A DNA stretch of 64,000 nt. Origin: Dolomedes plantarius. Taxonomy: Eukaryota; Arthropoda; Arachnida; Araneae; Dolomedidae. Below, in pieces: positions 10,815 to 22,950 of the stretch. Made by a program: the position numbers and the translations under genes. Position 1 is the stretch's first letter; every line of letters begins with the position of its first letter. The stretch spans positions 99,598,757-99,662,756 of the forward strand of contig OU015490.1 of NCBI GenBank assembly GCA_907164885.2. The letters are read 5' to 3'. The notes under the pieces were generated by a model. It saw only the letters and a list, made by a program, of their open reading frames with translations. It did no database searches and had not been told where the DNA came from.

Positions 10815-11471
10815 TCTTAAAAAATCAATACGTAGACTTTGTCTACAGTAAAAAACAATTTAAAATTTATTAAAATTTGATACTTGGGTAGTGGAAACAT
10901 TACTCAAGGTAAAAAATATTTTTAATACTAACACCTTTTTGCTTTTATTTTTTTCCTATCCTTAAACTTTCTCTGGTCGCAGAAATTCGAAGATCTTATC
11001 ACTTCACATTACACTATATTTTATTTACTAAAAACTCCACAGCCAAATTTAATTAAGGCAAGCTCCTGAAAAAACCCAAGTTATTTTTTAGAAGTAGAGG
11101 GAACCAGTTCCCAGGAACTTCTACTTAGAATGTTGCTGATTGCTGAAAGAGATAGGTGGATTTTGGATCCGGGGGAGTGGCTTGAGAATAGGAAGTTTAA
11201 GTTGATAGAAAATGCAAAGCTCGAGGAGAGCAGTGCGGGATTAAGTGAGAAAATACTTAATAATTAAAAATTTAAAAAATAAGAGCTCACTTCTTACCGT
11301 AGTAAGCAGTAAGATTATAAAAAGAAACAGGAAAATAAAAGTTAAAAATAATTAAGAACAGAGAACGGCTTAAGGCCGTTTTCTGTTAGCAGGGTCGGCA
11401 AAGTCATAGTTGGAAAGATTTAATAAAAGATCATTGTCTATCGATTTATGGACATTAATAGTTAAATTTAA
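10815..11471. other. AT-rich stretch without recognisable gene
   Basis: No coding or RNA signal. The run 'tttcctatccttaaactttctct' near 10954 recurs in similar form near 38050, which suggests a shared dispersed repeat. Confidence 0.4.
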
Positions 11472-12000
11472 GGCCCGTTGCACACACAGCGTTTTTATCT
11501 CTAGCGGAAATTTTCCATCGGACGTCGTTCCAACAGTAGACCACAGAAGTCAATTGGAGCTTGCACACACAGCGGAAAATGAAAATTTTCTTCGACGGTA
11601 GCTTGTGCAGCTGTCGAGTGCCACTGTGCGCTGGCGGATTCGTTGACGCCAGATTGAACTAGTTATCCATGTGACCCTATGCACGCTTACACACACAGCG
11701 GATTCTATCGTCGTAGGGTCATTTGCGAGGGTGTGGTTGGGGGTTTGCTGGGGGGGGGGCGCGCTGGTTTTCTTGGAATCGTAAAGAGATTCGAAAAGGA
11801 GGGCTCCTCCGATCCCGGCTGGGGAGGGGGGCGTAGGTGCGACCCCTCTGGTTTTCCTGGACACGTGCAGGATTCGAAAAGGAGGGGTGGGCCTTTTCCC
11901 CGGCGACGGAGTTTTTCGCCGTGTGTAAGCTCTACTTTTAGAACGACGTCCGATGGAAAATTTCCGCCATTGATTAAAAACGCCGTGTGTGCAACGGGCC
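11472..12000. mobile_element. Non-autonomous TIR element (~530 bp)
   Basis: The outer ~55 bp form inverted repeats. Both ends read GGCCCGTTGCACACAC inward and then share 'cggaaattttccatcggacg'. The motif 'cacacacagcg' recurs at about 11481, 11569 and 11690 as a subterminal repeat. The left flank is TAA and the right flank TAG, compatible with a worn 3-bp Harbinger-type duplication, though this is not proof. The centre is rich in G/C runs and has no credible gene. Confidence 0.75.
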
Positions 12001-12545
12001 TAGGAGAACATTTGGATTAGTAAGGAGGCCAAGCTCCTCGTGGATTTCAGCATCCCCGTTGCCAGGCGTCCGAGAGACCAAAAACCCCTGCGTCACAAGG
12101 GGCAGATGTTTAAGTGAGTGAACGGCTTGGATGAACAATACACCGTTTAAATTTAATCATAACAGCTCGACAGCGAGCTGCTTTTCGAGAGCGTGATGAG
12201 GAAATCAATATTCACATAGTCATATTGTTATTATTTTAAACATTTTTGCAAGATTATTTTCTAGTGGTTACTAACGGCACTGTGATTACATATATTAAAA
12301 AAAAAATTCAGTATGAATGTTAAACATCATCGCTATTCCATAAAAAAAAAACTCATGCTTGAAAAGAAATTAGAATAAACACGAAGAATGCATATCGATT
12401 ATATTATGCGGATGCTTTATTTTCTTCACCAAGCCAAAAAGTCACTTACGTGATACTTACCGATAAGCTCATTAAAATTCTACGTGATTTTCTGCTATTA
12501 TCATATATTTATAAACTTTGATTAAACTTTTCGTTCAAACTTAAA
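12001..12545. other. Stretch without recognisable gene
   Basis: AT-rich with several poly-A runs. No reading frame or element end is recognised. Confidence 0.4.
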
Positions 12546-12662
12546 TTTTCCGTTCTCGGGATTAAAGGGAAACAGTTGATGTTGAAAGTTAAAATGATAA
12601 TAGAAATAATAAAAATAAAATAACTAAAATAAATAAATACAACGTTTGACAACTATTGTGTC
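12546..12662. repeat. Solo unit related to the 45.6-46.8 kb tandem array
   Basis: 'ttccgttctcgggattaaa', 'gttgatgttgaaagtt', an AAT-rich run and 'ttgacaactattgtg' occur in the same order as in each unit of the distant array. Confidence 0.6.
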
Positions 12663-13230
12663 CCGAGCAATATTTAAACTTCAAATATCTTCGTCATTAA
12701 AAGTTACGTAAGAAAACTTATCTTACATGAAAATCTGAATGGTCCGGGTAGTTGTTTCCGCATTATAATAAAAGTTGAGACATATAAATCAAAGAAACAC
12801 GACGACCTTTGGATAATTAGCGAAATCTATTACTAAAAACATGAATTTACATATAAGTTTTAACGAATAAACACGAAAACATCACAGGCTATTAGGCAAA
12901 ACGCCCGAAACATGAAACTTATTTACTTATTGATTCTCACTTAATAGTGATTAAATCCGATATTAAGATTCCTGCATATTCACCAGTTATATGAAGTTTT
13001 CATAGTAAAAAAAATTATTAACAGATACTAAATAGTTTTGACTAATAGTTGGCAGAGAAAAATATTAATTTTCAATTAGAAACATAAACTGGAAACAATT
13101 TTATTTCTGCGATCGATATTTAAAAAAAAAAATAATAAAATAATGTATGGTTCTAACTTACACATGTATCTTAAATTTACCTAACCACATAATATGTAGA
13201 ATAGAAAATACGTATTTCAAAATTTTACAC
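12663..13230. other. AT-rich stretch without recognisable gene
   Basis: No coding, RNA or repeat signal could be supported. Confidence 0.4.
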
Positions 13231-13290
13231 GCCTGGAGGGGGGGGGGCAATTGGGGCAAAGTGCCCCAATTGCCCCCCCCCCCTCCAGGC
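13231..13290. repeat. 60-bp G/C-tract palindrome (hAT-like ends back to back)
   Basis: Two ~30-bp arms are near-perfect complements. Each runs from 'gcctggag' through a 10-11 base G or C tract to 'caattgggg'. With the next bases, the right end reads CAGGACCGCCTGGAGG outward-in, which resembles the hAT-type ends at 27376. It may be a collapsed miniature element. Confidence 0.7.
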
Positions 13291-13394
13291 GGTCCTGAAC
13301 AACAGAACCAGCAACATAATTTAATTTGAAATCTGATGGCAATAAAATTAAAAAATCATACCAAATCATGCTAAATAAAAATATTAATCACTAG

Positions 13395-14700
13395 TTGAAG
13401 TACCCGGCGTTGCCCGGAATTTTAAGAAGGTTTGTTAACCAAAATCAATTTAAAAACTTAACACAGTATAAATCACATAGCCCCCCCCCCAAAAAAAAAG
13501 CATGTGAAATGTTATACATATCTCAGTATTTTGGTAGATGCAGTCTTTCATCATTGTACCACTAAAAGCTGTAAAGAAAAAATGTCAAATTGTGGAATGT
13601 TTGTTAACCAAAATCAATTTAAAAACTAAACACAGTATAAATAACATAGAAAAATAAGCAAGTGAAATGTTATACACCCAAATAATAAAAAAAAATCCAA
13701 GATAAAAATATATAAATTTATAATTACCTCCTCAGAATTCATCTAGATTTAACCTTTGATCTTTGGAGCAAAAGAAGCTGAAAAGCAAAACATAAAATAT
13801 ATACATTTATAATAAACCACTAAAAGATGAAAAGTAAAAAATGTCAAATTGTCTCTTGGAAAGTTAAGAGTTTTAAAAAGTAAAGCTGAAAAGTAAAAAT
13901 GTCATTTTGTCGAATGTTTGTTAAACAAAATTGATTAAAAAAGTATACACACCATAAATAACATTTAAAAAAAACATGTGAAATGTTATACACATCTCAG
14001 AATTTTAGTAGATTCAGCCTTTCATTTTTCAAGTTTAAATTAAAAATGTCAAATTGTCTAATGTTTGTTAACAAAAATTTATTTAAAAACTAAACACAGT
14101 ATAAATAACATAGATTTAATAACAGTATAAATATCATAAAATATATACATTTATAATAAATCACTAAAAGCTTAAAAGTAAAAATGTCTAATTGTCCATA
14201 TAAATACCTCCATAAATGCAGGATTCTGTAGCCAAAAAAATATATAAATAAAGTATTAAAGTATTGGTTAAAGGCACTGACTGATGAAAAAATTAACAGA
14301 AATCTGCAATTTGGGCTACACGCACCATAAATGCAAGATTCTGTACAATAATAGAAACATCCTGTCCTTATTAAACTCCATATAAATCTCTATTCAATTA
14401 AACTGATCCAAATATTTTCTCAAGTACCTTCATAAACTATGTTTCTCGTTTCTTGATTCGGGGTTCAATATGAATGTTTGTTAACCAAAGTCAACTTAAA
14501 AACTAAACACAGTATAAATAACATAGGAAAAAACATGTGAAATGTTATACACATCTCAGAATTTAGATAGATTCAGCCTTTCATCACTAAAAGCTGAAAA
14601 GTAAAAATGTCAAATTGTCTTTTGCCTTGTGAACTCTGCATGAAAAATTAAACACAGTATAAATAACATAGTATAAAAAAGGGATGGGAAATGTCATACA
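13395..14700. repeat. Diverged tandem/dispersed repeat array
   Basis: A block reading 'tgtttgttaaccaaaatcaa', 'aaaactaaacacagtataaa', 'catgtgaaatgttatacac' and 'cactaaaagctgaaaagtaa' recurs at about 13425, 13600, 13915, 14060, 14470 and 14640, with large internal deletions. It opens just after 'acccggcgttgcccgg', a CpG-rich signature that looks like an element terminus. Confidence 0.65.
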
Positions 14701-15659
14701 CATCAATACTAAAAAACAACGAATAAATTTTGGTTCTAATTTGACTCTTAGTGTGCTTCACTCTTGAAAACAGTTGTTCACAGATGTACGTGCTTCCAAA
14801 CGTTGATGACCAGAATAACGCTTAACTATGCAGTGAAGGATATTTATATCTGGATATTTATATCTGGGCAGGTATGATTTATGAGTACAACAAAGAGACT
14901 CGATTGAATTTCTCTTTAAGTTAGATGTCAGATTGCAACTCTATGCATTCCATTTGACAATTTGCTAGCATTATATCTATATCGACTGTAAATAGAGTAG
15001 AAAACATGCAAAAAAAAATTGTTTATTTTCCCCAAAGTCCTGAAATCAATTTTAAATTCTTGTACTAAATCGGAAAGTAGGGCTGCGTATTTTGTAACAT
15101 TTTTAGAATTGTGCTTGGTCATCGTCTCAAAACGCAAAAAATTTTTAACATTTAATTTGGCTTGCCATAATTTCAACTTCATGGATTTTGCTCTGAAGTA
15201 AAATCCATGAAGTGACGGGTGTTTAAGTCATTTAAATGGGCATTCAGATCTATCAAAATCTGCTAAATCTGCAAGCCAGTTATCATAAAGTTCTGGCACA
15301 GATTACTTTTCAATGTCATAAACAATTTGATATCATCAAGTAGGCTATAAAACCTTTTTAATATTTTCTCCACTGAGCTACCTTATTTCTGAAAAGTATT
15401 GCCATATTCAGCATTCAAGCTCTTAAAAAATTCCTGAAACTGGCTATGAATCAATCCCCAATCCTTCATAAAATTCACCATTTTGAAGATGATTTGCATA
15501 ACATGGTCCATTTTTTTTCTTTTCCGCAATATTTTTTTATATCAAGGCAGGCTATTAATTTTTTTTTTTTTTTTTGCTTTGAGCTCTCTCTCACTAACAC
15601 TTGCTTTGGGCCGTATGCGGCCTGCGGGCTGGACACCCCTGTATTAAAATATAGGTAAA

Positions 15660-16010
15660 AAACCCTGACAAACGTAAAAATTAATAAAAATCTGCAATTA
15701 GGGCTCCACACACCATAAATGCATGATTCTGTAGCAATAAATATCTCCATAATTAATATCTGCATAATAAATGTCTCCATAAATGCAAGATTTTGTAGCA
15801 AAAATATTAAAGTATAGCTAGAAGGCATTGACAAACAAAAAAATTGATAGAAATCTGCAATTAAGAGTTCCACGCACCATAAATGCAAGATTCTTTAGAA
15901 AAGAAAAAAAAATAAAGTATAGGTAGAAGCCACTGACAAACGTAAAAATTAATAGAAATCTGCAATTAGGGCTCCACGCACCATAAATGCAGTTAGGTAT
16001 ATTATAATGT
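15660..16010. repeat. Second diverged array
   Basis: 'aaaatctgcaattagggctc', 'accataaatgcaagattctg' and flanking words recur at about 15685, 15850 and 15955, and once at about 14300. No gene is evident in 14700-15660; its frames are short and compositionally biased. Confidence 0.6.
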
Positions 16011-16299
16011 AAAAAAATAGTTATTACATATTAAATATTATTTCCAGGAGGGTGGATATTGTTCAGAGTTCAAGACATTTACTGCAAAAAGCTATAGTAC
16101 CAATAATGCATAACGAAATCTATAAGTTGGACACATTTCTAAAGAATTGGAACCATGAGGAGAATCTAACTTAAAAGGATTCGAATGTAAACATATTAAT
16201 ATTTTGAAAAATATATTTCCTTTGAAGCATTCAGCTTTTAACATATTTTCTAAGATAATTTTATAAGATAATTCTAAGATAAGTTTGGAAGCTTTAAAA

Positions 16300-18120
16300 T
16301 AATTCTAAATAAATACAGTTTTTAAATAATATTTCATCTCCAGACGATGGAATCAATCATTCATAAGAACTGCACATGCGCACCCACTATATGTTAATTC
16401 TAGATGTCCAAGGTAAGTGAACGCATGGATTTGTTATTTCGTAATTATTTAAAGTTAATTTTCTAATATTACTCCTTTAGTTTTCTTTTTTTCGTTAATC
16501 CTTTTCTACTGGGTTAATTCCCAATATACGGATGACTGTTAAAACTGTGGAATATTTCTGTGATAGTCCCATACTGTTTTCACTTTTGTTTGTTTTTGTA
16601 TTGCTAAGGAAATTGTGTTATAATTGGATGTTTTTGAAGAGCTGTGAAATATAATTGTTTTATTTACTTTTCTATTTTACATTTAGTTAATTTTCTAATT
16701 TTTCATAAATTAATAGTTATTATTCCATTAAATATTATTTCAATGGGATAGTGAAGTGGAATTTGAACTATCTGTCATATTTTGTTTAATTTAGTTACTT
16801 TATTTGAATATTCTTTCTTTTTATGCTCCTGTCTACAACTCTTTGCAATATTTCTGCGATATAATTGTAGTTTTTTTATTTTCGGCTGTTTTTATAAGGA
16901 AAGGAATGACGAATTGGGGAAAATTTTCATATTAGAACATAATTGCGTGTATTATTTTTGCATTTTAAAATTTTCTCTTAGATTGTAGGCCATTTTGAAG
17001 ATAACTGTCATATGTATCATGTGTGAGAAGAAAATTAAAATATTAGCATTAGGATTTTGTGGACAGTGATAGGCGTTTTAGCTAATTTCAGATTAATATT
17101 CTGCGTTCGGAGTCAATTTTTCAAAAAAAGAAAATTTTTTTGGTCTTTTATGGTAAAATAGCACTATTTTATTTGAATTTTCTTTCTTTTTATGCTTCTG
17201 TCTACAACTCTTTGCAATATTTCTGTGATATAATTGTAGTTTTTTTATTTTGGGCTGTTTTTATTAGGAAAGGAATGACAAATCGGAGAAAATTTTCATA
17301 TTAGAACATAAAATTGCGTGTATTATTTTTGCATTTTAAAATTTTCTCTTAGATTGTAGGCCATTTTGAAGATAACTGTCATATGTATCATGTGTAAGAA
17401 GGAAATTAAAATATTAGCATTAGGATTTTGTGGAGAGTGATGGGCGTTTTAGCTAAATTTCAATAAAAATTACTTCAAATTGACCAATTTATAAAAAAAG
17501 TATGCTATTTACAGAAGTTTTTGATCCTTTTTTTAATTTTTAAGTTCTATTTTACCATAAAACACCAAAAAAACATTTAAAAAATCGTTTTTTAAAACAA
17601 ACAAATGGAATAGCTAAACACAAACATAGTTAACCGTAAATAAATCGCAAAACTGTGCTTAAGTTTAGACCGATTATTTTTAGTTAAGATATACTAATTT
17701 TTATGCTTTTAACAGTACATCGTGAATTATAAAATTAAGAACAATATAAAATACAGTATACTAAAAATTCTGAAGTACAAACACAATATGTAAAATACCT
17801 AATAACCAAATTTCAGAAAGTAAATAATCGCAAGTTCGCAAGACACAGAGGGGTTTCAACAGTAAAGAGTTCAACGGTAATCCGTATATTGAAAATTAAC
17901 CAAGAAAAAAAGGCTTAATGAAAATAAAATAAAAGGAGTAATGTAAGAAAAATTAACTTTAAATAACACCAAACAACTACTAATTAACAATATTCAATGT
18001 GTTTATTTACCTTGTAACATCCAGGTGAGCATGTGCAGTTTTTATGAATGATTGATTCCAAAGGCTTAAGATGAAATATTATTTAAAAACTGTATTTATA
18101 TATAAGCATTTTAAAGCTTA
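16300..18120. repeat. Inverted repeat pair enclosing a ~290-bp direct duplication
   Basis: Sequence at about 16325-16540 (with 'atggaatcaatcattcataa' and 'actgcacatgcgcac') returns as its complement at about 17880-18100. Inside, about 16790-17070 is duplicated at about 17160-17450 in direct orientation, 370 bp apart. It may be a decayed TIR element. No transposase is visible. Confidence 0.6.
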
Positions 18121-18349
18121 CAAACTTATATTAGAATTATCTCCAAGCTTCAAAACATAAGTATACGAAGTTTCAATTAGATTCGTCAAGAAATGTAGAT
18201 TTGTATACGTTACATACATATATACATAGAGAAACTCTGCTTTATTTATATAGATTAACCAGGATTGCCTCCAGTCCAGAGTTGTTGGTTTTTTTTTCTA
18301 TTTTTTTTCTTTTTTTTTTGGGGGGGGGGGGAAACGTCGGTTCTTAGGG

Positions 18350-18350
<1 letters not shown>

Positions 18351-18388
<38 letters not shown>
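18351..18388. repeat. (TA)n microsatellite
   Basis: Uninterrupted TA repeat following a T- and G-tract. Confidence 0.93.
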
Positions 18389-18393
<5 letters not shown>

Positions 18394-18517
18394 GAAATAA
18401 ACATCGTCTCATTTTAAATTTAAACTCATTTAATATTAGGTCTACGATTATATAATTTTAGGCTATGAAAAAATATACGCCAGGCTTTTTGGGGGGAAGG
18501 GGGCAATTGCCCCTATC

Positions 18518-18725
18518 CAGGGCCTTTTTATCGCATGGGCAAATCGGGAAATTTGCCCAGGGCCCCCTGATGATAGAGGGCCCCTAAACCCCCTTGGTGT
18601 ATGCACCTAGTACTTCTAATAGTATGTATAGCCCATGGATAGTTCTTATTTTTATAAATGTTCGTAAGGGGGGGTCCCCAAATAGCATCTGCCCAGGGGC
18701 CCCCAGCGTTCATAATCGGGCTTTG
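18518..18725. mobile_element. 208-bp hAT miniature element
   Basis: CAGGGCCTTTTTATCGC on the left pairs loosely with CAAAGCCCGATTATGAAC read inward from the right. Both then lead into GGGGCCCC-type runs. An exact 8-bp duplication, CCCCTATC, flanks it at 18510-18517 and 18726-18733. The host sequence around it is another C/G-tract element end reading CAATGGCGGCTCC. Confidence 0.78.
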
Positions 18726-18733
18726 CCCCTATC

Positions 18734-20409
18734 CCCCTACTGACTGCCCCCACCCCCCTTTGGAGCCGCCATTGTCATTAACACGCTGTAGTAAAAATGA
18801 CAGGCTTCCCACATCATGCAGAATCAACATCGAGTGATATTTATTCCCCCCCAAAAATCTGAAATTTGAAAAGCAGAGTACTTCAGTTTCTGTTACAAAT
18901 AATATTTAACGATTAATAAAATTTAACGATAAAGGCATGGTCTTACGGCAGTCGTAGTCTTTAAGACAAACGTCCATTCACACTGCAAATTTACTACATC
19001 AGTATGGCTGCACCGTACAAATGAATCCTATCAAAGAACAGCGCAGGAACTGCCATGGCATATCCGGGATTTGATCCTAAGCCCTCTTCGAGAAAGATTG
19101 CATCATTATCTTTAGTACAATATGGGTGGTGCTTAGTTAAATTAAATATTACAACTAATCTAAAAATGCTTAAATTTTCTAGAAAATTTTTCAAAAATTT
19201 GAAGTAATTTAAATTATTTTATTCTATTTTAAATCATTTTTACATGTTCTAGAAATTTTTCATCAGTAATAGATAATTTTTCTTCTGTTTAATATTTTAG
19301 TTGTAACAATGTAAGAAATTCTGACCAAAGTATGTACTATTACCATAGTTTTTGCAAATTAACACAGCAGGTGCGGTGAAGTAAAAGTGTAATTTGTTCA
19401 AAATATTACTGCTAAGTATGAAGCCGATGAACATTTAAAAATTCAAATAAGTATTTTATTTGTATTTTGAAAAAGCAGATAGGAATTTTCTAAGAACAGA
19501 TTATAAATAAAAGCATGTTTCCTATCAAAGAAAATGTACTTTTAACACACAAATTTTAGATTTCAAATTTTTTTAAAAAATATTCGATAGACAGATTTAA
19601 TTTACGAATACGCATCATTTATCATGTAAATAAATATAGTAATTATGTAAATAATAATTTCGTCCTCATATTTATATTTCAATGGTGCATAGTTCACATT
19701 TGCAGTCATTCTTAGTTAAACATATTATCATTAAATAGTTCTAAAAATTTATAACTTATTAAATATTACGGAGTGTGTTGACACAAAATATGAAAATTTA
19801 TTTTTTATTTCATTTTAAAAATGTTATTGCGAATTAAACAATTTACTACTATTCAGAACTGGCATCGAAAGGCGTGGCCTAGAAGGCGCTGCCCTCCCGT
19901 CAACCTAGAGTGCGAATGAAATGTTTATACTCAACTGATCTTTATCAATCCTATTTTAGTGTTATTTTATGGTTATATGTATATGTAAAGATTTTATATG
20001 TGGTACAGCGTGGTGTGGCTTTTGGTTAGATATTGGAGCAACTAAAGAATCTCTTATGTCCCAAATAGCTCAAGGGAAAGTGGCCGGATCTCTGAGAGTA
20101 ACTCACGATAATTTTGCTACCCCACCCGCTTTCGCGTTCTGCGATGACTACAGTCTGAGTTGTGAAAGAATAAGAGTGGGGCGTTACTGACAAGTAGTTA
20201 CTGGCTAGTTAGCAGAATGGGGTTTCTTCAAATCGAACCTCAATATTTTAATCTTTTTCTATTTACAGTTTTCAATGAATTGAAAATTAACTGAATCACT
20301 ACAGAAATTTACATTAACAGCCACGATAAATACAGAAGAAATTCCAACTTGTTACTGAGAGGATGTGAATCCAGTCAGTTCAGTGGCATAACACTTCACG
20401 TTTTTTTAG
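18734..20409. other. Stretch without recognisable gene
   Basis: About 1.7 kb of AT-rich DNA. A 73-codon frame at 19969-20190 begins with ATG and has ordinary composition, but matches nothing I know and has no clear splice context. Confidence 0.4.
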
Positions 20410-20411
20410 TA

Positions 20412-22207
20412 CCGGGTGGCCATAATTAAACTGACAGTGCTCACAGTGTTCTGTAGCGCGATCTATTTGCGAGAATGACGCCACATTTTGTAGGAAGATT
20501 AAACAAGACGAGGGACGCAGGATTCCGCGAAAAAATAAATTAGTTCCAAAAGTCACCGCTAGGGGAATATTTGGCGCTGTGTAATAGAAAATAGAGTGTT
20601 AACAAATGCAAATCAATACGGAAATTACCTTTTATTTTGCATTCAAATGAGGTTCAATGTGGCTGCCGTTGTTGTGGACCACATATTGCATTCTGTGCAC
20701 AGTATGCACAACAGCAGAAAGTAACATGTCTTCAGGAATCTCCCGTACAGTCCGTGATATGTTATCCTTCAACGTAGCCAGGTCCTGGACCACTCCTTGA
20801 TAGACCTTGGACTTAAGGTAACCCCATTGCCAGAAGTCGCATGGGGTAAGATCAGGCGACCGAGGTGGCTATGCAGTTGGAAAGTAGCGGCTAATGACTC
20901 TTTCTGTTGTGAATTTCTGTCGTAGCAGCTGTTGCACCCGTACAGCAACGTGTGGAGGGGCTCCATCTTGCATGAAAATGATTTCCCCCAGGCATTGTCT
21001 TTGCTGAAGTGCCGGAATGACAAAGCTGTTCAACAAGTGGCGATATTTCTCTCCGGTAACAGAACAGGTTTCCGGTCCTGTCGGGGTAATGTTCTCATAG
21101 AAGAATGGACCTACGATAAATTCCGCTGTGAACGCACACCAAACAGTTACCTTTGGTGAATGTAAGGGAATTTCTGTGACTGCATGTGGTGATTTGTCAT
21201 CCCAAATTCGGCAGTTCTGGGTATTCACAGTTCCATGCAGGTAAAAGTGGGCCTCGTCTCCCCATAAGATTTTCCACGGCCAAGCATCATCCACCTCCAT
21301 TCTGGCAAGAAAGGTGAGAGCAAAAGTCAATCGCTTATCATGGTCGGGGTACAGTAACTCCTGTACACGGCTGATCTTGTACGGATAGAAGTTGATAATC
21401 TTTCGTAAGATTTTCCATACCGTACTGTAAGGCATATCCATATTCCGAGCTAATCCACGAGCGCTAGAGGTGGCAGCAATATTGTCTGGTCCTCTGTCGA
21501 CAATCGCCGTGGCAACTGCTTCGATTGTATCCTGTGGTACAGGTTTTCGTCCTCTGCCTGACTGAACCTTCAGAGAACCTGTTTTCTTAAACGTCGCAAC
21601 CATTGCTTTTAGCCCATTAACTGAAGCAGGACCGTCACCTTTACGCATTTTTTGTGCGTTCTAAAAGCACGAAGAGCGGCTGACGCGTTGCACTGGTTGA
21701 GGTAAAAGAATTTGACCAGTAACGCACGCTCGACTAAAGAAGGAGACATTGCACATAAACTTTCAATCCGATTGATTCGAAACGTAACACATTGCCTTTT
21801 AAAACCCAAGCAGCTGGCACTGTGCCAATGGATGTAACGTGAAATTTGAATAAAGAACTTCTTCTGCTCACCGTACGTGATATTGCAGATCATGAGACTT
21901 TATCGGTGTTTATGTAGATTTTACGCTTTTTTAAAAGTGTTGCCATATTGCACTTGAACTAAATAAGAAAATGTGCATAATAAAAGGTAATTTTATTCCG
22001 TATTAATTTGCATTTGTTAACACTCTATTTTCTATTACACAGCGCCAAATATTTCCCTAGCGGTGATTTTTGGAACTAATTTATTTTTTCGCGGAATCCT
22101 TCGTCCCCCTTCTTGTTTAATCTTCCTACAAAATGTGGTGTCATTCTCGCAAATAGATCGCGCTAGAGAACACTGTGAGCACTGTCAGTTTAATTATGGC
22201 CACCCGG
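20412..22207 (-). mobile_element. Tc1/mariner-superfamily element with ~220-bp terminal repeats
   Basis: Both ends read CCGGGTGGCCATAATTAAAC inward, and the match continues for about 220 bp (20412-20630 and about 21985-22207). TA flanks each side at 20410-20411 and 22208-22209. The minus strand encodes a decayed transposase. Long terminal repeats of this size are unusual for classical mariner but known in parts of the superfamily. Confidence 0.92.
20632..21749 (-). pseudogene. DDD-type mariner-like transposase, broken
   Basis: Start taken at the ATG at 21749 (MSPSLVERALLV), stop at 20632-20634. A helix-turn-helix region (FYLNQCNASAALRAFR) is followed by SGRGRKPV, and the catalytic motifs WGDEAHFYL, MQDGAPPH and RSPDLTPCDFW are all visible. 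Counted by hand across the stop, 42 residues separate the second and third Asp. That is far from Tc1 (34 residues, Glu) and nearer the DD41D-like groups. Two lesions are clear: a one-base slip in the A-run near 21650 that puts the N-terminus out of phase, and a TAG in place of the usual Trp just before PPRSPD. Confidence 0.88.
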
Positions 22208-22211
22208 TATA

Positions 22212-22950
22212 CTAGCCGCTGCGCGACCAGAATGGTCGCTTTTAGTGTTATATTTTCTTTTGCAAAACAACTCAACTGACAGTAACATATACAACGAAAG
22301 TTACCATTACCTGTCATCATAAATATACGTTATTAAGGGGTATTCTCTATAAGGCTGATTTAAAATATCGTGATTAAAAAATATGAATTTCCATTGTTTT
22401 TAGAACATAGTTAAAGATAAGACTGAGCAGCCCAACACCAGTGATTTGAAAAATGACATCCCTCTCTGTATGTACTATTTTTCAAAATTAAGATATCTAC
22501 ACTTTATCATTACATCAAATAAGAAATTGTTGCGGAAAAATTTTTTCACTAAAAAAAATGGAGTAAAAATTCACCAAGTACTAAAACATGGAGTGGATTA
22601 CATCAATCTCTGTATAAACTATTGTTCCCAATTTAGATATCTACACTTAATCATATCAAATAATAAACTGTTGGGAAAATTTCTTCACTTATAAAATGGA
22701 GTAAAAATTCAGCAACTACTGAAAAAAGTGTAGAAAATTAAATATTACTGGCTATCGGTTGCTATGCCGGCGAAGGTTATGCCTAATCTCGCGATCATTT
22801 ATGCTCTCTATTTTACGCCTCTCTCTTAATGAATTATTTCTCCTTTGCTTTATTTCTTGAGACTGTTCCCAATTTTCACTTGATCGTGCAGCTCGCTTTC
22901 GAGCATTCCTGATTTCAGTGAGCAAATTCATGTTGACACGCGGTTGCAAA
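22212..22950 (-). mobile_element. Helitron 3' end and fragment
   Basis: On the minus strand the sequence ends with a 7-bp stem, 3-base-loop hairpin (GCGACCA-TTC-TGGTCGC), then GCAGCGG and the terminal CTAG, followed by T. This is the classic Helitron 3' terminus. The ~500 bp before it is shared with 55966-57055, which lies directly downstream of a PIF1-type helicase. This supports both assignments. A 5' end was not found. Confidence 0.75.
22752..22949 (-). pseudogene. Possible Helitron-associated Arg/Glu-rich peptide fragment
   Basis: A 65-codon frame, strongly charged (RNARKRAARSSENWEQ, RERRKIES). It resembles the basic repeated linker seen before helitron-like N-terminal domains. It lies on the same strand as, and upstream of, the Helitron 3' end. 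The frame is short and no domain is demonstrable, so this is a weak call. Confidence 0.3.

Noticed and set aside
11679..12020. 113-codon Gly/Arg-rich frame
   Set aside because: It is a by-product of G-rich inverted-repeat sequence in the TIR element.
13395..16010. CRISPR-like repeat array
   Set aside because: The repeats are long, diverged and irregularly spaced, and the window is clearly eukaryotic.
19969..20190. Possible host exon
   Set aside because: It starts with ATG and has normal composition, but has no recognised domain and no convincing splice sites.
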